Under the pieces are notes generated by a model. The model was not told the DNA's origin. It worked only from the letters and a program-made list of their open reading frames with translations, and did no database searches. A stretch of DNA of 64,000 nucleotides from Cryptomeria japonica (taxonomy: Eukaryota > Streptophyta > Pinopsida > Cupressales > Cupressaceae), in assembly GCF_030272615.1 (NCBI RefSeq), contig NC_081409.1, forward strand, positions 880,001,220-880,065,219. The letters run 5' to 3'. A program made the translations under genes and the position numbers. Position 1 is the stretch's first letter. Each line of letters opens with the position of its first letter. This document shows, in pieces, positions 23,063-35,617 of the stretch.

Positions 23063-25414
23063 ATGAGAGCCTATATTTCAACCAGGGGAGATCTATTTCT
23101 TGGTATTGATACCTAATCTTGCATGTTTCATAATAGGAACTTAGTCTCTAGAAGGTCTTTGTCCTTATAGTTGGTATAGCCCAATTTGTCATTCCAGATG
23201 CTCCACATGCGGTCCACATTGCAGTGGTGGGAATAAAATAGAGGATCTATGCCTGACGAGTAGAAGTTGCCCATATTTTCATGATTTGGGTTCTTGGGAG
23301 AGCCCGTCTAGATGTACACACGATCATGCAGTGAACTCTCCAGCATTCCCTCATTCACTTCACTTGATTCCTCCTCGTACCTGAAAAATTTAACCTTTAT
23401 TAATGGTGGTGAGTATAGTGAGATATCAAAAATTTGAAATCGTGTACTTTCAAAGTTCAAATCCAGAGTATGATATTAATTTGTAATTTTTTGATAGTCT
23501 TTTTTTCTCCACAAAATAGCTTCACATATTCTTCTCTTTGCCTTTGTTGTAGTGACAACTGAGAATGGAGATCTTGAACCTTGGATCTCAATTGCACTAT
23601 TAGCATCGTTGTAAATATTGAAAGACTAGGCCAATTCAGTAAGTTGTGACTCAATAGGTTCTATTTCATCAGTCTATTTCATCTTTAAATTTCTGTGTAG
23701 TTGCAGGTCATCTTAAGCAAATATTACTATAAATTTTAAATCGGTATAAATTTTGATATTAGTATTTATTTATTTATTTTAAATATTTTCAATTTCTTTA
23801 ATTTCTTTCTCTTGTCTTGGTTTTAATCTATTTAGAATTAGGTGAGGTAACAAAGGGAAACCTTATGCTCGTATCAATGCATAGCATCAATATGAAAGTT
23901 CAAATAACAACAATGTTGCACTTTAACCTCATATTATGCCATGAATGATCTTAAAATATTAGCTATTACTATTTTTTTAAATATTTAAAAATATTAAATA
24001 TATTAAGTTATTGTTAAAAAGTTTATCAACGCTTAAAAAAAAAAGAATAAATAAATAAAAATTACTAAATAAAAAATATTATTGCTAAATAGAATTAGCT
24101 AAAAGAAAATTCAAATTTATTCTCTATATTTAAAGAACAAAATATAAGAAACATATATCTTAAAATTTTAAAAATACTTCACATAAACAGAAAAAGAATA
24201 CTCACTAGTTCAAAAACTATTGTTGTTAAATAAAATTAAAATGAAAATTCAAAATTATTTTCTATATCTAAAACACTCTAAAACAATAATCACATTTAAA
24301 ATATAAAGTCATAAATAATTGATGAAAAAAAAAATAATTCAATGAAAAAATTTAGTTCAGATCTAATCTCCTAATTTGTTAGACGCACTTCAGATTATAA
24401 GAGACTAAATCAATTCTTGATATATAAACTATCAACTTAGATTTAAATAAAAAGTTCATAGATATCATATCAAATAATTAAATCCATGAAAACATGTCTC
24501 TATTTTGTTGCAGACGAAAATAGAAAACAAATCAAATATAATCTAATGTGAAATCTTGTAAATGAAAAGATGCTTTGTGCTCCAAAGTCGTATAATACCC
24601 GCATTGTAAGTTAGGCCTCTCCACGTAAGTAATAAATAATAAATTTAGTTCACCTGAGAGGGAAGAGCTCTGCTGTTTCCGCTCCAGACTTCATGTGAGT
24701 ATAGATGGCAGAATAGTTGGACTCCACAAGGCCCATGTCGCAAGAGGTTGGATATTCGAGATTGATAATTTTGGGAGGCTGGTGACGAGCACTTGTCGGT
24801 GTAGATGGGCGGAATCTGCATCCCTTCCTCGGCGTCCGAATTCCAGAATGGGAGCGCAAAGGTGTCATCTTGGATAAGAGATCCCAAAATGCGCTCGTAG
24901 AAGTAGAGATACCAGTGATGGAAAGGCGCAAACGACCATGAGCCGTCAACCTGGAATTCACTTGATCCCATCGGGTACGCTCCGTTGCAGTATGCGCAGT
25001 GCAATTTCGCTTGCTGGGTAAAACTGCGAGGATCATCTGCGGGGAGCTTCTTCATCAGCTTCTTTTCGATGGACTCCTCGTCCAGGAGATGCGCCGCTTT
25101 ACGGGTTCGCATCGGGAGGGACGTCGTCGGAAATGTGAAGTTCACTGGAATTGTTCCCTCTATGAATGGGGGACTACACCCGCCCTTCACTGAGGCGCAG
25201 CTCGGAAGATCAGTGGGGTACTGACACTTTGACAGATCAGGCTTCGGTGACTTGGCCTTTCCGCTTGTTAAACCCGAAATACTGACGGTCCATTTCCATG
25301 CTGCTGTCTTTTGTATTTTCGCAATGAACTCGCACTGATGCTGAATTCTTTCTTTGACTTTTCCCCACTTTGCTTCCACATAAAATCTGGTGCTCCAAAT
25401 GTAATGAAAGCCAT
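23063..25414 (-). pseudogene. PPO: Polyphenol oxidase (tyrosinase/catechol oxidase) pseudogene, 5' part
   Basis: Plastid copper oxidase that makes quinones from phenols. Start ATG at 25414 in good context (AACAATGGC) opens a Ser/Lys-rich transit-peptide-like segment. The mature part (PKPDLSKCQYPTDLPS) is in another frame, so a frameshift lies near 25285. CuA: HCAYCNGAY keeps its His and Cys and FHHW keeps its His, but the QVHxSW His is Asp (QVDGSW, codon 24947-24945). A frame change follows YTDK near 24790. A 1.27-kb intron (donor CAG|GTGAAC near 24651, acceptor TTTTTCAG near 23381) leads to exon 2. There the second CuB His is Tyr (23316-23314), the conserved Trp is TAG (23310-23308), and DPLFYSHHCNVDRMW is kept. 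A partial DWL domain (YQEIDLPWLKYR) runs up to the insertion. The remainder is at 19349-19825. Confidence 0.9.
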
Positions 25415-25519
25415 TGTTTTGTGTTGGGTGTATGCGAGATAATTGGCACAATTACCTGTTCACTCCGTATCGCCTCAAACTCTTTTTCTCTTGTGAAGAT
25501 ACATCTCAAGGCTTTCCAT

Positions 25520-25536
25520 CCGCTATATATAGACTT
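25520..25536 (-). promoter_or_regulatory. Probable TATA box of the PPO gene
   Basis: TCTATATATAGCGG on the minus strand (about 25534-25521), some 110 bases upstream of the PPO ATG; a normal plant TATA-to-ATG distance. Confidence 0.55.
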
Positions 25537-25639
25537 TTTTTCCCAGCTATCCTCATAAGAGGACATGGGCATTGTGTCCCCACTAAATGTATTGGCCTTT
25601 ATTATACGAGAGATCGGTCAAGAAACACCACCAAACGAC

Positions 25640-26056
25640 CATAAGATCTTGTAATTTCCAAGTCTTGTAATTTATTGGTCTTGACGCATTCTAATGGTTG
25701 TGATAGTAGTTGCTGATTTAATATCAACACTTGTTGGTTTACTATCTACACTTGTTGATTTAATGTTCAATTTTTGTCATTTTTGAGATAATAAACCCCC
25801 CAATATGAATGCACGTGATATAATATTGCTTAGCCAGTGAAGCCCCCATGTTTGATAGGTTGGGAAGGAAGATCCTTATCATCTAAGACTTCATATTTAC
25901 TTAATGTTATGTGAATAGATAAATCATGAATAAAATGCATAACATCATCTTCTCTACAAATGTGTTGATGGTTAAAATAAGCTCTAGGATAATAAGGAGG
26001 ATCTAGAGAAATTGATATATCAACATTGCAATCTCAACCCCCTTGCACAAGGGTAT
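25640..26056. other. Intergenic, nothing recognised
   Basis: AT-rich DNA upstream of the PPO pseudogene. No gene seen. A CTTGTTGATTTAATNT-like phrase recurs (25716-25770). Confidence 0.5.
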
Positions 26057-26268
26057 GTGAATGAGAAGAAGACGGTGCCATGTTTCTCTTCAATGCTTCC
26101 TCTCCATTAGAGAGATCGTTGATAGGAGTATTGAATCTTTCTTCATTTGCATATAGGATAATGTGTATGAGAAGAAGACGATGCCATGTTGCTCTTTAAT
26201 GCTTGCTCTCCATTAGAGAGATCATTGATAGGAGTATTGACTCTTTCTTCATTCACATAAGATACCCT
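26057..26268. repeat. 106-bp tandem duplication
   Basis: Two consecutive copies, 26057-26162 and 26163-26268. Each starts GTGNATGAGAAGAAGACG and contains CCATTAGAGAGATC and TTGATAGGAGTATTGA; a handful of differences. Confidence 0.85.
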
Positions 26269-29200
26269 AGGGGAGATTCAAATGTTAGTTTTTTCAATGT
26301 CATTTTTAGGATTATCATTGTCTACAAAAGCTTTTATGTGATCTACACATCTAGTGCATCTTATTAAAAATATCATCATAAACCAACATGCAACATGGAT
26401 AAAAGCTTTGAGATGTGATTGGCTAGTAGGCAATATCTTTGAAATTCTAAAAATACAATATGCCAAAGTGCTACATGAATATAAAGAATCAATGTAAAGT
26501 GAAAGAAACCATTATCCAACACATGATTTTGATAAATATAAGTATTAAAAATTAATATTATCATATGTAAAATGACAAATAAATAAAGTCTAGTAAATGC
26601 CATTATGAATACCTAAAATTAGATCTAAAAGTACAAGTGTTATGCCACCCACAAGTCAATTTAATAAAAATAAATTAGGGTTTTCTATGAATTTAACCTC
26701 TAAATTTATGTTTTTAATTGGAAATATGATCCATGAGTGCAAATTTGAAAAATCAAAATGCATGTCAAAACAGATTTGATAACACAAATTAGAAATCAAC
26801 GTGAAAGATGTCGGGTTCACCAAAATGTAATGGTGGAATTTGGAATTAGGGTTTCAATTAAGATAATAAAACCACTAATAATCCAAATTAGCCAAAACAA
26901 TGGAAATAGGGTTGAACCTAATAGATTTTGCCTCGATCCAAATAAAGAAAGGGTCAAAATTCCTATTAGATTCACTAGTCTAATGATATGTCCCTCTTTC
27001 CAAATTGAAATTGGATGTAAGTTGTGAAATTATGACAAAATAGGTGATAATTGAAGTGAATTGATGAATACAAAATGATATAGATGTCCCATGGAGTCAC
27101 AAAATAAGATCTAGGTAAAAGAAGAGATTTGAAACATGTTCTCAAAAGTTTAGGTTGATTTTCGAGATTAGGTAGTACAGATTCACCTTAATCCTCTAAA
27201 TTTTCCTCTATTGAAAGTTGAACCTGTTCGTCATTGTCGACTCTATCAAAATTACCAATTATAGCTCTTGCACTTATTTCCTACACATATAAAGAGAGAG
27301 AAAGATGTTGTGGATAGCGGGTTTAGGAATTAATCTTGAATGAAATAATGCAAATACTGAAATAAATGTTAAGGAGATATACTTCTGATTTGCAATGGTT
27401 AATATTGATGATGAAATTCTCTTTTAATGTAATCACCAATGTTGAATGTAGTGGCATTACCAATAGATGAACAATAAAAAACCTAATCACACACATGCTT
27501 GCATGAAGAGATGCTTCAAGGATGAAATGAAACCTTGAACATTTGAAAATGCTTGATGATGAATGCTTTGCAAATGTACGCATATTATGGATAGATTGTT
27601 GATGTCAAAATGAATTGATAGAATGTCTTTATATAGGGTTTCCTAGGTAAATTACCTTTTACACTAGCCTCTAACGGTCATGTGTAGCCATGGGGACTGA
27701 AAGCCATTGGGGAGATAAAGGGCCTATCACATTTCAATTTGGGACCTATTTAAGGGGGATTGAGGTGTTTTGGGGTGCCTTAGTCCTTGTACAAATAGGA
27801 CCAACACAAAGGGAAATGGGGAAGGGACCTCAAGAATGGAGTCCACTAAATATTGTTCATGACATCAAGGTTGGATAATAGGACTAAAATGGACCTAGAG
27901 AGGGGATGGAGATAAGTCATACTAAAATAGGATGACAAACATGAGGTGTAAATTGTATTGGTTACAATTTATGATGCTACAATTAGCATGAAATTTATTA
28001 TTTGGTTTTTGTCAATGTAGTTCTATAGATTATGTTAGGAAGTAATGTTAGATATGGTGATAAAAGGTGATGTTAGGTGTTAGAATCTTCTTAAATGTAT
28101 TGGCATTAAGCTCTCCATAGTTTTGACATTTGAATTGAAGATCATGGTGAAGGTATAGCAACCAAAAAATAGACTCATCCCTAAAGGGGAGGAGTAGGAT
28201 ATGAGCTACAATAGTTTACATCGAATAAAAAAAGATTGTGTGCTTCAACTAGAAGATGAAAGAAAGGGAATGCCTAGCCAAATATTTTTAAAATTCATAA
28301 TGTTCTTTATGATTATTCTATTCATATGTCAAGGAAAAATAAATATGATTTCTCTACAAAGAAAGTGCTTGTACATAAAAGAGGTTGTATTGGTTAGTGA
28401 CATATTTTTTTCAACAAGAAAAATATACACGAAAATGTTATCTTAAATATTTCTCGTGATTTTCTTCATACATTCTCACTATCTTCAAATAAGGAAAATA
28501 CAAAAATTTCACCAAGTTTTTTACTAATATTGTAAAATTTCCCATGGCCTTGTCATTTAATTTGTTTAGCACTAAAGTAATTAAATTAAATTTTTAAATT
28601 TCACATTTCAAATGTATGTCTACTAGAACAATATTAAGCACATCTGAAGTCATTCCCATTGTTGATGCTCAATGCTTTGATTGATAGTAAAGTACTACCT
28701 AGGTAATTTCTAAGACACCTAATACCTTTATGAAAAAATCTGTTGAAGCTTCATTCTTGTCCTTTGACTATAGTAGTGAAATGTCTTGACTTATCATTGA
28801 CTATAACAAGATGTTGTGGAAGATGTTAGGTTGAGTGATTAGGGAGATGTATTATACCACCAATTTTTAAATTTGGGTGTCTAAAAATGCAATACTATGA
28901 TGTTTTATGGATTCTCAGGTTATAAACTAAGGGTTAAGGTGTTTAAACTTATGGGGCATGATTTAAGCTAGGTTATATTTGCGATTTTAGTGTGAAATAT
29001 ATTTTCTTATATTGAATGAACAACAAAAATTATAAAAATAGTAATAGAGTAACATATAGAATGCCTATTATAAATTCATTCACAAATACAAAAAATATGA
29101 AAGACAAGAAAACAAAGAGAAAAAAGAGTGAAATACATAGGCAACAAGAAATAGAAATTTATCAATGAAAACAATAAATAAAACAAATGGTATTGGTAAT

Positions 29201-29385
29201 GCTCCCCACCGACAAAGAACAATTAAATCTTAGAGTGTGCTAGACAAGGGAAACCCTAAAGAAGTATTTGCTAATAATCAATAACCAAAGGACATGAAAA
29301 TTTAAAAATAAATCAAGAGCTACAATAAATTAAATTTCTAAACACAATAGGGATGAGCAAGAACAGGTGTGCTCGCATGGGAGCT
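26269..29385. other. Intergenic, nothing firmly recognised
   Basis: Only short ORFs without motifs. A minus-strand stretch near 28640-28800 has a faint resemblance to a copia integrase core but is too degraded to call. Confidence 0.45.
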
Positions 29386-29770
29386 AGGTCTTCTAGCAAT
29401 GGTGGTGATAGAGGTGCAGTAGAAGGAAAGGAGGGTGAGGTGGCCAATGATGATGAAGCAGATGAGTTGGGGAGGGCTTTGTGCATGTTGGAGGTGTTTA
29501 GATTTATTTCTATGGACTATGTGTTTTGTGTGCAAATGTGGATTCCCTTGTTTTAAGGAGGTGTAAATTGTGGAGGAGATAGACTTTCTAGCTTTGGTGG
29601 TGCAAGAGGTGTAGCAGAAGGCAAGGACTATGATGTGGAAAATGAGGATGATGTTGTTAGGTTGGGGAGGGCTTTGTACCTTTTGGAGGTGCTCAATGTT
29701 CTTTAATTTTGTGGACTTTGTTTTCTATTTGCAGTTGCATTTTCCCTTGGTTTTAGGCAATTTTGTTGTC
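29386..29770 (+). repeat. About 190-bp diverged tandem duplication
   Basis: 29386-29560 and 29580-29770 share the order TCTAGCNNTGGTGGTG, AGAGGTG-AGNAGAAGG, GTTGGGGAGGGCTTTGT and TTGGAGGTG, followed by a T-rich block and CCCTTG-TTTTA. A short ORF in the first copy (29353-29556) is not supported by the second. Confidence 0.6.
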
Positions 29771-30910
29771 TTTTGGATCTTCCTAGGCTAACCTTTTACA
29801 GCCTATGTTTGTGCCATTTTTTTAGTGCCTTGGGGTCTCTATTTGGTGTGTTTGGTCTTTTGCCTTTTCTATTGCTCTCCTTTGGGTCGATAGCGGTTCT
29901 TTATTTTGGCATTTCCTAGGACATGGTGGTTTCTTTGTGGGTTGATCCCTTTTGGTTGGGGTCTTTTGTAGGGTCTCGTGCTCCCCCATTTTCTGTTCTC
30001 TATGGCTTGTTTCTATTTTCCCATTAGTTTTAGCTTTTGTGGTTTCCTTGGTCTCCTCGAGCTTTGAGGTTTTCATTGAGTTTTTTCTTTCCCCTTATTT
30101 TTCTTTTGTTAGGCTTATACTACAATTTTTCAAGAGTATAGTTTGATTATTTGTTCTCTCTATTTTTCGGGTTGTCGTCGATTGTGTTGGTGTCCTATGG
30201 GTGTGGGTTTGTGTTCTTTTTCTCTTTTTCCTTCTCCATTCAACTCCTATTAAGGGGGAGTCATATCCTTTAGAGGAGTGGTTTATTCTTGTGTCCTTGG
30301 ATTAGGGTTGTCTCTTTGTGTGTTTTCTTCTTCTTATGTTGGTCCTATCGAGGTGGTGGCATTCCTTATGGACATGGTGACATGTCACGAGGAAGAGGTT
30401 GGAAGCTATGCTATGATGGTTGATCTTGTCCTTGGTTACTTTGATATGTGGAAGGTTTCAGTGTGGCCTCTCTATTTCATGGATTATCCCTCTATTACTC
30501 CTATTGAGGTGGGATCCTCTTTTATTGAGGTGGAGTGGAGCTTTGTAGGAGAGGTGGAGTTATGTTGTCTAGAGGATTTTGTTGTTTGGAGCAATATGAT
30601 TTTGGGTTTTATTGTTAAATCCTTTGTGAAAAGGTAAAAGTGGGAGCCTTGCAAAACCTTTAGTTCTTGTGTTTTTAACATCTCTTGTCTGATGGATTAG
30701 GCATCATGGGTTGCTTTGCCAATTAGAGTAGTTTACATGGTGATGTTTAGTTGTTGGTAGGCTACTGTTAGTCTTCAATTGTATCTATTTACAATGTTCT
30801 AATTGTGGGTTCTAGATTCTTGCTAAGTCTAGAGGGTTTCGGGTCCCTTCAAAACCTGTTGTAAGGGGTTTCGTGTCCCCTCAAACCTTGTTTGATCTCT
30901 AATAAAAGAC
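29771..30910 (+). other. T/G-rich, possibly retroposon-derived region
   Basis: Strongly strand-asymmetric (T and G on plus) sequence with recurring CCTATTGAGGTGG-like phrases. It ends in GGGTTTCGGGTCCCTTCAAA, a repeated GGTTTCGTGTCCCCTCAAA, and AATAAAAGACAAAG (30902), which looks like a retroposon 3' end. The 119-codon frame at 30278-30637 is hydrophobic and unrecognised. Confidence 0.35.
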
Positions 30911-31470
30911 AAAGTAAAACATAGATTTCTTTTTAATAATCCATTTCACAATAATACAATACATTGCAACTTAGCCTTTGGAGTATGCTAAAGGTTATAA
31001 AACAAATCAAATTTAGAATTCTAAAGGATCAAAAAATGAGAATATATAGTTATGTTGTTACTTCATATTAAGTGAATTAAAATGTCATATTTAAACTTGT
31101 CACAATTTATTACTTTCAAAGCTAAAATAATAGCTATTTGATAGAGCTAAAATCTGAGGGTCCACTCAGTCATGATATTTGAGGGCCTATGTCATCCATG
31201 GAAGAAAAATTAATAGACTTCAATATGGGTTTAATAACTTATTGTGATATAATTGAGTTTATTTTGCACAAAATACAGATACATTCATAGAAAGAAAATA
31301 AACTTGAAAAATCTGAATTACAAAATTAAACTAAAGCATTCACACAAGATTTATATTACTAGTGGGGACATCTAATTTTTTATTTTTTGATCTCAAGCAA
31401 TGTTGAAGACACAATTCATACAAATTTTACTTTGTGATGTCTAGTGTCTTGTCACTTTGAAAGTACTATT
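30911..31470. other. AT-rich intergenic, nothing recognised
   Basis: No ORF, repeat or RNA gene seen. Confidence 0.5.
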
Positions 31471-31474
31471 CATA

Positions 31475-31850
31475 TAATTTTTACTTTAGGGTGTCCACTA
31501 ATTGATATGAGATAAAAGTAAGAAAATAAATCTATGCTACCAAATGAATTGAAATCATTTTTACAATTGATTTATATGGCTAGTGTGGAGGCCTATAACT
31601 TTTATTTTATTGTGTCCATTGACTTTGAATAAAACATTCATACATTTGATTTATATATTTTTACTTTAGGGTGTCCACTAATTGATATGAGATAAAAGTA
31701 AGAAAATAAATCTATGCTACCAAATGAATTGAAATCATTTTTACAATTGATTTATATGGCTAGTGTGGAGGCCTATAACTTTTATAGTTATATTTTATTG
31801 TGTCCATTGACTTTGAATAAAACATTCATACATTTGATTTATATGACAAG
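31475..31850. repeat. 180-bp tandem duplication, nearly identical
   Basis: Copy 1 at about 31475-31654 and copy 2 at about 31655-31842, shifted by exactly 180 bases. They are identical over the block from TTACTTTAGGGTGTCCACTA through GGCCTATAACTTTTAT. Copy 2 has an extra short TAGTTATAT stretch. Recent by appearance. Confidence 0.9.
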
Positions 31851-32682
31851 TGATGATGTCCAAAATCTTTACTTTGTGGTATCCACTAACTTATTTCCAT
31901 ACTTGAAATAAAGATTGACCTCACAAAAGCAATAAAAAATAAAAATCTAAGTGACTATAAAAATCGGAATCATTTGTACTATATGAACAAGGATAACCAA
32001 CTTTTTAAAAAGTCTCCTATAATTGATTTAGATGGCTGATGTGAATGATGGAAAAATATTTATATATTCATGACATGAACATAAGCCCACATTTTCTTGA
32101 CATTTAACAATCACGTGAAATCAACATACACTTGAAGAAATAATTACATTTTGAAATTGAACGTCCAAAAGTATTCATAGCCCACATGCAAATGGATAGA
32201 GCTGATGGAAAATTTGCACGAGAAATAATTACATTTTAAGATGGAATTCCACAAGATTGGGGCTAAGTTTGTCGTTACCTGGTAAATTCAATGAAAAGGG
32301 CAACACCACGTCGATAAAGAAATTAGTACGCTTGTCACTGGTCATTCGTCACTTTATAGTAAATAAAAGTTCGAAATGAAACTTTTCCTTTCCCGCCTCA
32401 GCTCTTCCACACATTATTTCTGCCAATTTTCTCGCGCACAGATACCTTTCATGCACTTAGTCTTCGGAGAGATATTTTGGACGGAATCTGCACACTTTCC
32501 ATAGCTCAGATTTCCATTTGCCGATATTGAAGGGTAGGAGTGAATACACAAAATATCTATAATATAAAATAATATAAATTAAACTAGCAATTGCACTTTT
32601 GCTGTGCAATGGGTATGCCAAATAGGTTTCAAAGATTAATTAGGAAAATTTCGGTCTATATTTTGCATTCATGTGTGTTGTA
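31851..32682. other. Intergenic, nothing recognised
   Basis: Mixed-composition sequence. No gene seen. Confidence 0.5.
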
Positions 32683-32920
32683 CACGAGATCAATTAGTAG
32701 TCTCTTTAGAAAATAATTTTGTTTGCGTAACAAATGTATCAATGAAGAAGTGATATATTGAAATCAACTATGCATCCATTTATAGGGATCCAAACATGAT
32801 TAAAAGGATAATCACGGTCCATTACCAATAGGTCAATTAGTAGCCCCTTTAGCAAATAATGTTGTTTGTATAACAGAGGTATCGATGATGAAGTGATAGA
32901 TTCAAATCAACTATGCATTC
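32683..32920. repeat. Imperfect direct repeats at the Tat insertion site
   Basis: Two copies (about 32683-32828 and 32829-32920) share GATCAATTAGTAG, TTTAG-AAATAAT-TTGTTTG, GAAGTGATA and AAATCAACTATGCAT. The interrupted continuation (CATCCATTATAGGGATATAA, AAAAGGATAAT, ATTACCAATAGG) is found at 61357-61425 on the far side of the retrotransposon. The target was therefore an existing local repeat. Confidence 0.7.
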
Positions 32921-34314
32921 TGTGTGCGGGAAAAGCGGGTCAATAGAACTTAAAATGTGAAAAATGAAGCCCAAGGAGACTTGTCCACACACCCACATGA
33001 CTTCTTGGTGCAAGCTATGGAGTCATGAAGGATGACTCAGCTTCCCAAGGTAGGTTCCATGGTTCTCTATCTCACAAGGTCCCTCAAACCAATTTCTCTA
33101 CTCTTAGATCACTGAGCAAAGTGGTTTAGGGATGACAAATGCAAGAACGAGGGATGCTTTGGTTGATTTTAACATGAGAATGCAACCTATCTATGCATGA
33201 TCCTACAGAGTGAAATGAGCTAGATTATAAGATGACAAGATTAGTAGTGATACTATCCTAATCATGATATACTAGTTATATAGTTAATCTAGTGATAAAA
33301 GAAGCAATCTAAAATGATTATTAGATTAATTCTTATTTGCAAAGACAGAGACTAAATGTGATAAAATTGAGCATAAGTATGATACTAAGAGCTTGTCTGT
33401 GTTTTTTTTGGAGGAGGGAGAGCTCTATTTATAGTGAAAATAGGACAATGGATGGCTAGGATTGAAAGAGTTTATCAAAGGTCAAGATTAAAAGTTATCA
33501 ATCCATGTTTGCAATTTGGACCAATGAAATGGTGACAAATGTCAACATAAGACTGGTTGAGAGGGGAGGGTGGAAACATTAAATGCCTGAGAAGACCTCA
33601 TGGTTACCCTAGGGGGTAAGGGTTAAGGTTAGGTTAGGATTACCCATTGGATAAAGCTTTTACCCAAAGGATAAACTCTTGTGCAAAGGATTAAGGACTA
33701 ACCATGGTCAAAGCAATAAATGCTTGAGGAGACCCTTGGGTTACATGGAGGTTGAGTTTAGAGAAAGTCTTTAATCATGTTGGAGGGTTGAGTTAACCAT
33801 TAATGGTTTGGAAGACTTTCAAAGTTAAGTTGTTGAAGCCTTTAATGGTTTTCAAAGACTTTGAGGGTTTGAGAAGTGACTTCCCCTTGCTTAGGGATGT
33901 GACAATATTTAGGAGATGGGTTAGGTTAATTTAGAAGTGATTAGAAGAATCTAGAAGGAGGTTTAGAGAGGCAAGTGGGAGATGTAGGATTTTGCAAGTG
34001 GATGGAGAAATAATAGGATTTAATTGAAATAAAGTTAATTTAATTCAATTTGGTTGCAATTTGGGGAATTTAGGGTAAACTATTTAATTAAATTTGAATT
34101 TAATTAAAAAGTGGATAGAAGGGATTTAATTGAATAAAATGATTTATCCCATTAAATGGTAAAAGAGGTTTAGTGAATTTAATTTAAATAAATTGAGTAA
34201 TTTACTTAATCTAAATAGAGGAATGTGAGTGATTCAATTAAATTGGATTTAATTAAATAAAGGAATGAACATAAAATATTCATTTAGAAATATGGTCATT
34301 TTTATATGTCTACA
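32921..34314 (-). repeat. 3' LTR of the Tat element (left copy)
   Basis: Read on the minus strand it starts TGTAGACATATAAAAATGAC at 34314 and ends CCGCACACA at 32921. It matches 59942-61356 with few substitutions and lacks a 21-base stretch near 34070. A TATA box CTATAAATAG lies at about 33435-33426 (minus). Confidence 0.95.
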
Positions 34315-34329
34315 TTTTGCCCCTCTTTG
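34315..34329 (-). other. Polypurine tract
   Basis: The minus strand reads CAAAGAGGGGCAAA immediately before the 3' LTR TG, as expected for the plus-strand primer of an LTR element. Confidence 0.8.
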
Positions 34330-34648
34330 AAGTGACCGGTGTGCACATGTTAATTCAAAGAAAATGATGTGTCGTCAAAATTTGATTATGATCAGTGTGA
34401 TGTTGTTTTTAAGATTTTCATGTTGTGCCCTAGATTTGATAAGTGATGTTGATAATGCCCCCTCAAGAGATGAATCAAAATTTTTGAAAATTTAATTTAA
34501 TTTGATAATTTTGTTTCCATTTAAAAATTTTGTCAGTGTGGAATGTGAAAAATTGATTCATCTCCCGATAAATAATGTTTGTTAGGGTTAGACGGAGAGC
34601 GTGAGCAAGCTACATGCCCCATCTCCAAACCCTAATTTCAATTCACCC

Positions 34649-34656
34649 TATAAAAG
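34649..34656 (+). promoter_or_regulatory. TATA box of the antisense PMD gene
   Basis: CCTATAAAAGAGG, 82 bases upstream of the ATG at 34731 on the plus strand; correctly placed for the gene that follows. Confidence 0.6.
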
Positions 34657-34884
34657 AGGAAAAGTGCATTGTTTTGTCTCATTTGTGCTCTGTTGACTTT
34701 GGAGAGAGTGAATTTTGGAGAAGAGTCAACATGCCGATTCCGTATTCTACTCATCGATTTGAGCACGTGTGGAGGTATTAGAGGCCCGCCGCATATGGAC
34801 CACCAGTAAGTCAACCTTTTGACCCTTTTTGGATTTGTGATTTTGTCGTTTTTGGTACTTTTTTGAAGTTTTCATGCGGATATT

Positions 34885-35350
34885 ACGTTTTAGTGCATCA
34901 TGTCGAAAGCGTAGCGCATACGAAAAATTTCATAGCGTGTAGGGTTTAACGAATAGGGTAGCATCCGAAATTATTAGGCTAGCACATAGCTAGGTTAGGG
35001 TAGCGCTTTGGGTTAGATTAATGCACTGGGTGTATAGGATAGCGCAGAGGGTAAGTCAGGTAGCGCGTAGGAAAAACCTAGTGCATAGGGCTTATAAGAG
35101 GTCGCATGGGTAGGGTTAGATAGCGCATAGGTGTAACCTAGTGCATGGGGTTAAATGCGTAGTGCGTGGAGGGGATAGAATAGCGCATAGAGAGTCTTAG
35201 CGCATAAGGTTTTTTAGAGGATGCTTGCGAAGAAAAGGATAACGCACAGGGTTTTCTTAGCGCATAGGGTTGGGTGGGTGGCGCATAGACAAAACAACGT
35301 AGTGCGTGAGATGTATTTTGGTGCTTGGATAGGATAGGTTAGTGCATACA
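34885..35350 (+). repeat. Array of degenerate TAGCGCATAGGG motifs in the PMD intron
   Basis: TAGCGCATAGG, or one- or two-base variants (TAGCGCGTAGG, TAGTGCATAGGG, TAGCGCAGAGGG, AACGCACAGGG), recurs more than 15 times at irregular spacing of about 15-35 bases. The same words occur on the minus strand in the gag-pol leader at 57700-58080 and 59570-59870. Confidence 0.8.
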
Positions 35351-35617
35351 AGAAAATTTGTTGATAAAATGGGATTTTGTGAATGAGAAAATTTTGTAGG
35401 TAATGTCAGGTTTGCCGGGATAAGTGAATTGTTGCCAGTTTCTGTGGCTGCTGTCTTTAATATGTCCAATATGAGTTCTGATACAACTTGATTTGTTTTG
35501 CGATGTTGCAAGTTGATAGTGATTTTGATATGATTTTGGATATTTTGTGGAACTTGATTTAAATGTGTTCAAAGTTTTTCAAGTTTTGGATATGAATATG
35601 ATTGATATGAATTTGTG

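Noticed and set aside
24695-25644. Several plus-strand ORFs of 60-79 codons
   Set aside because: Antisense shadows of the PPO coding exon.
28640-28830. Possible second copia integrase fragment on the minus strand
   Set aside because: Only a weak NNGNDF-like match to the LRSDNGTEF motif; too degraded to support.
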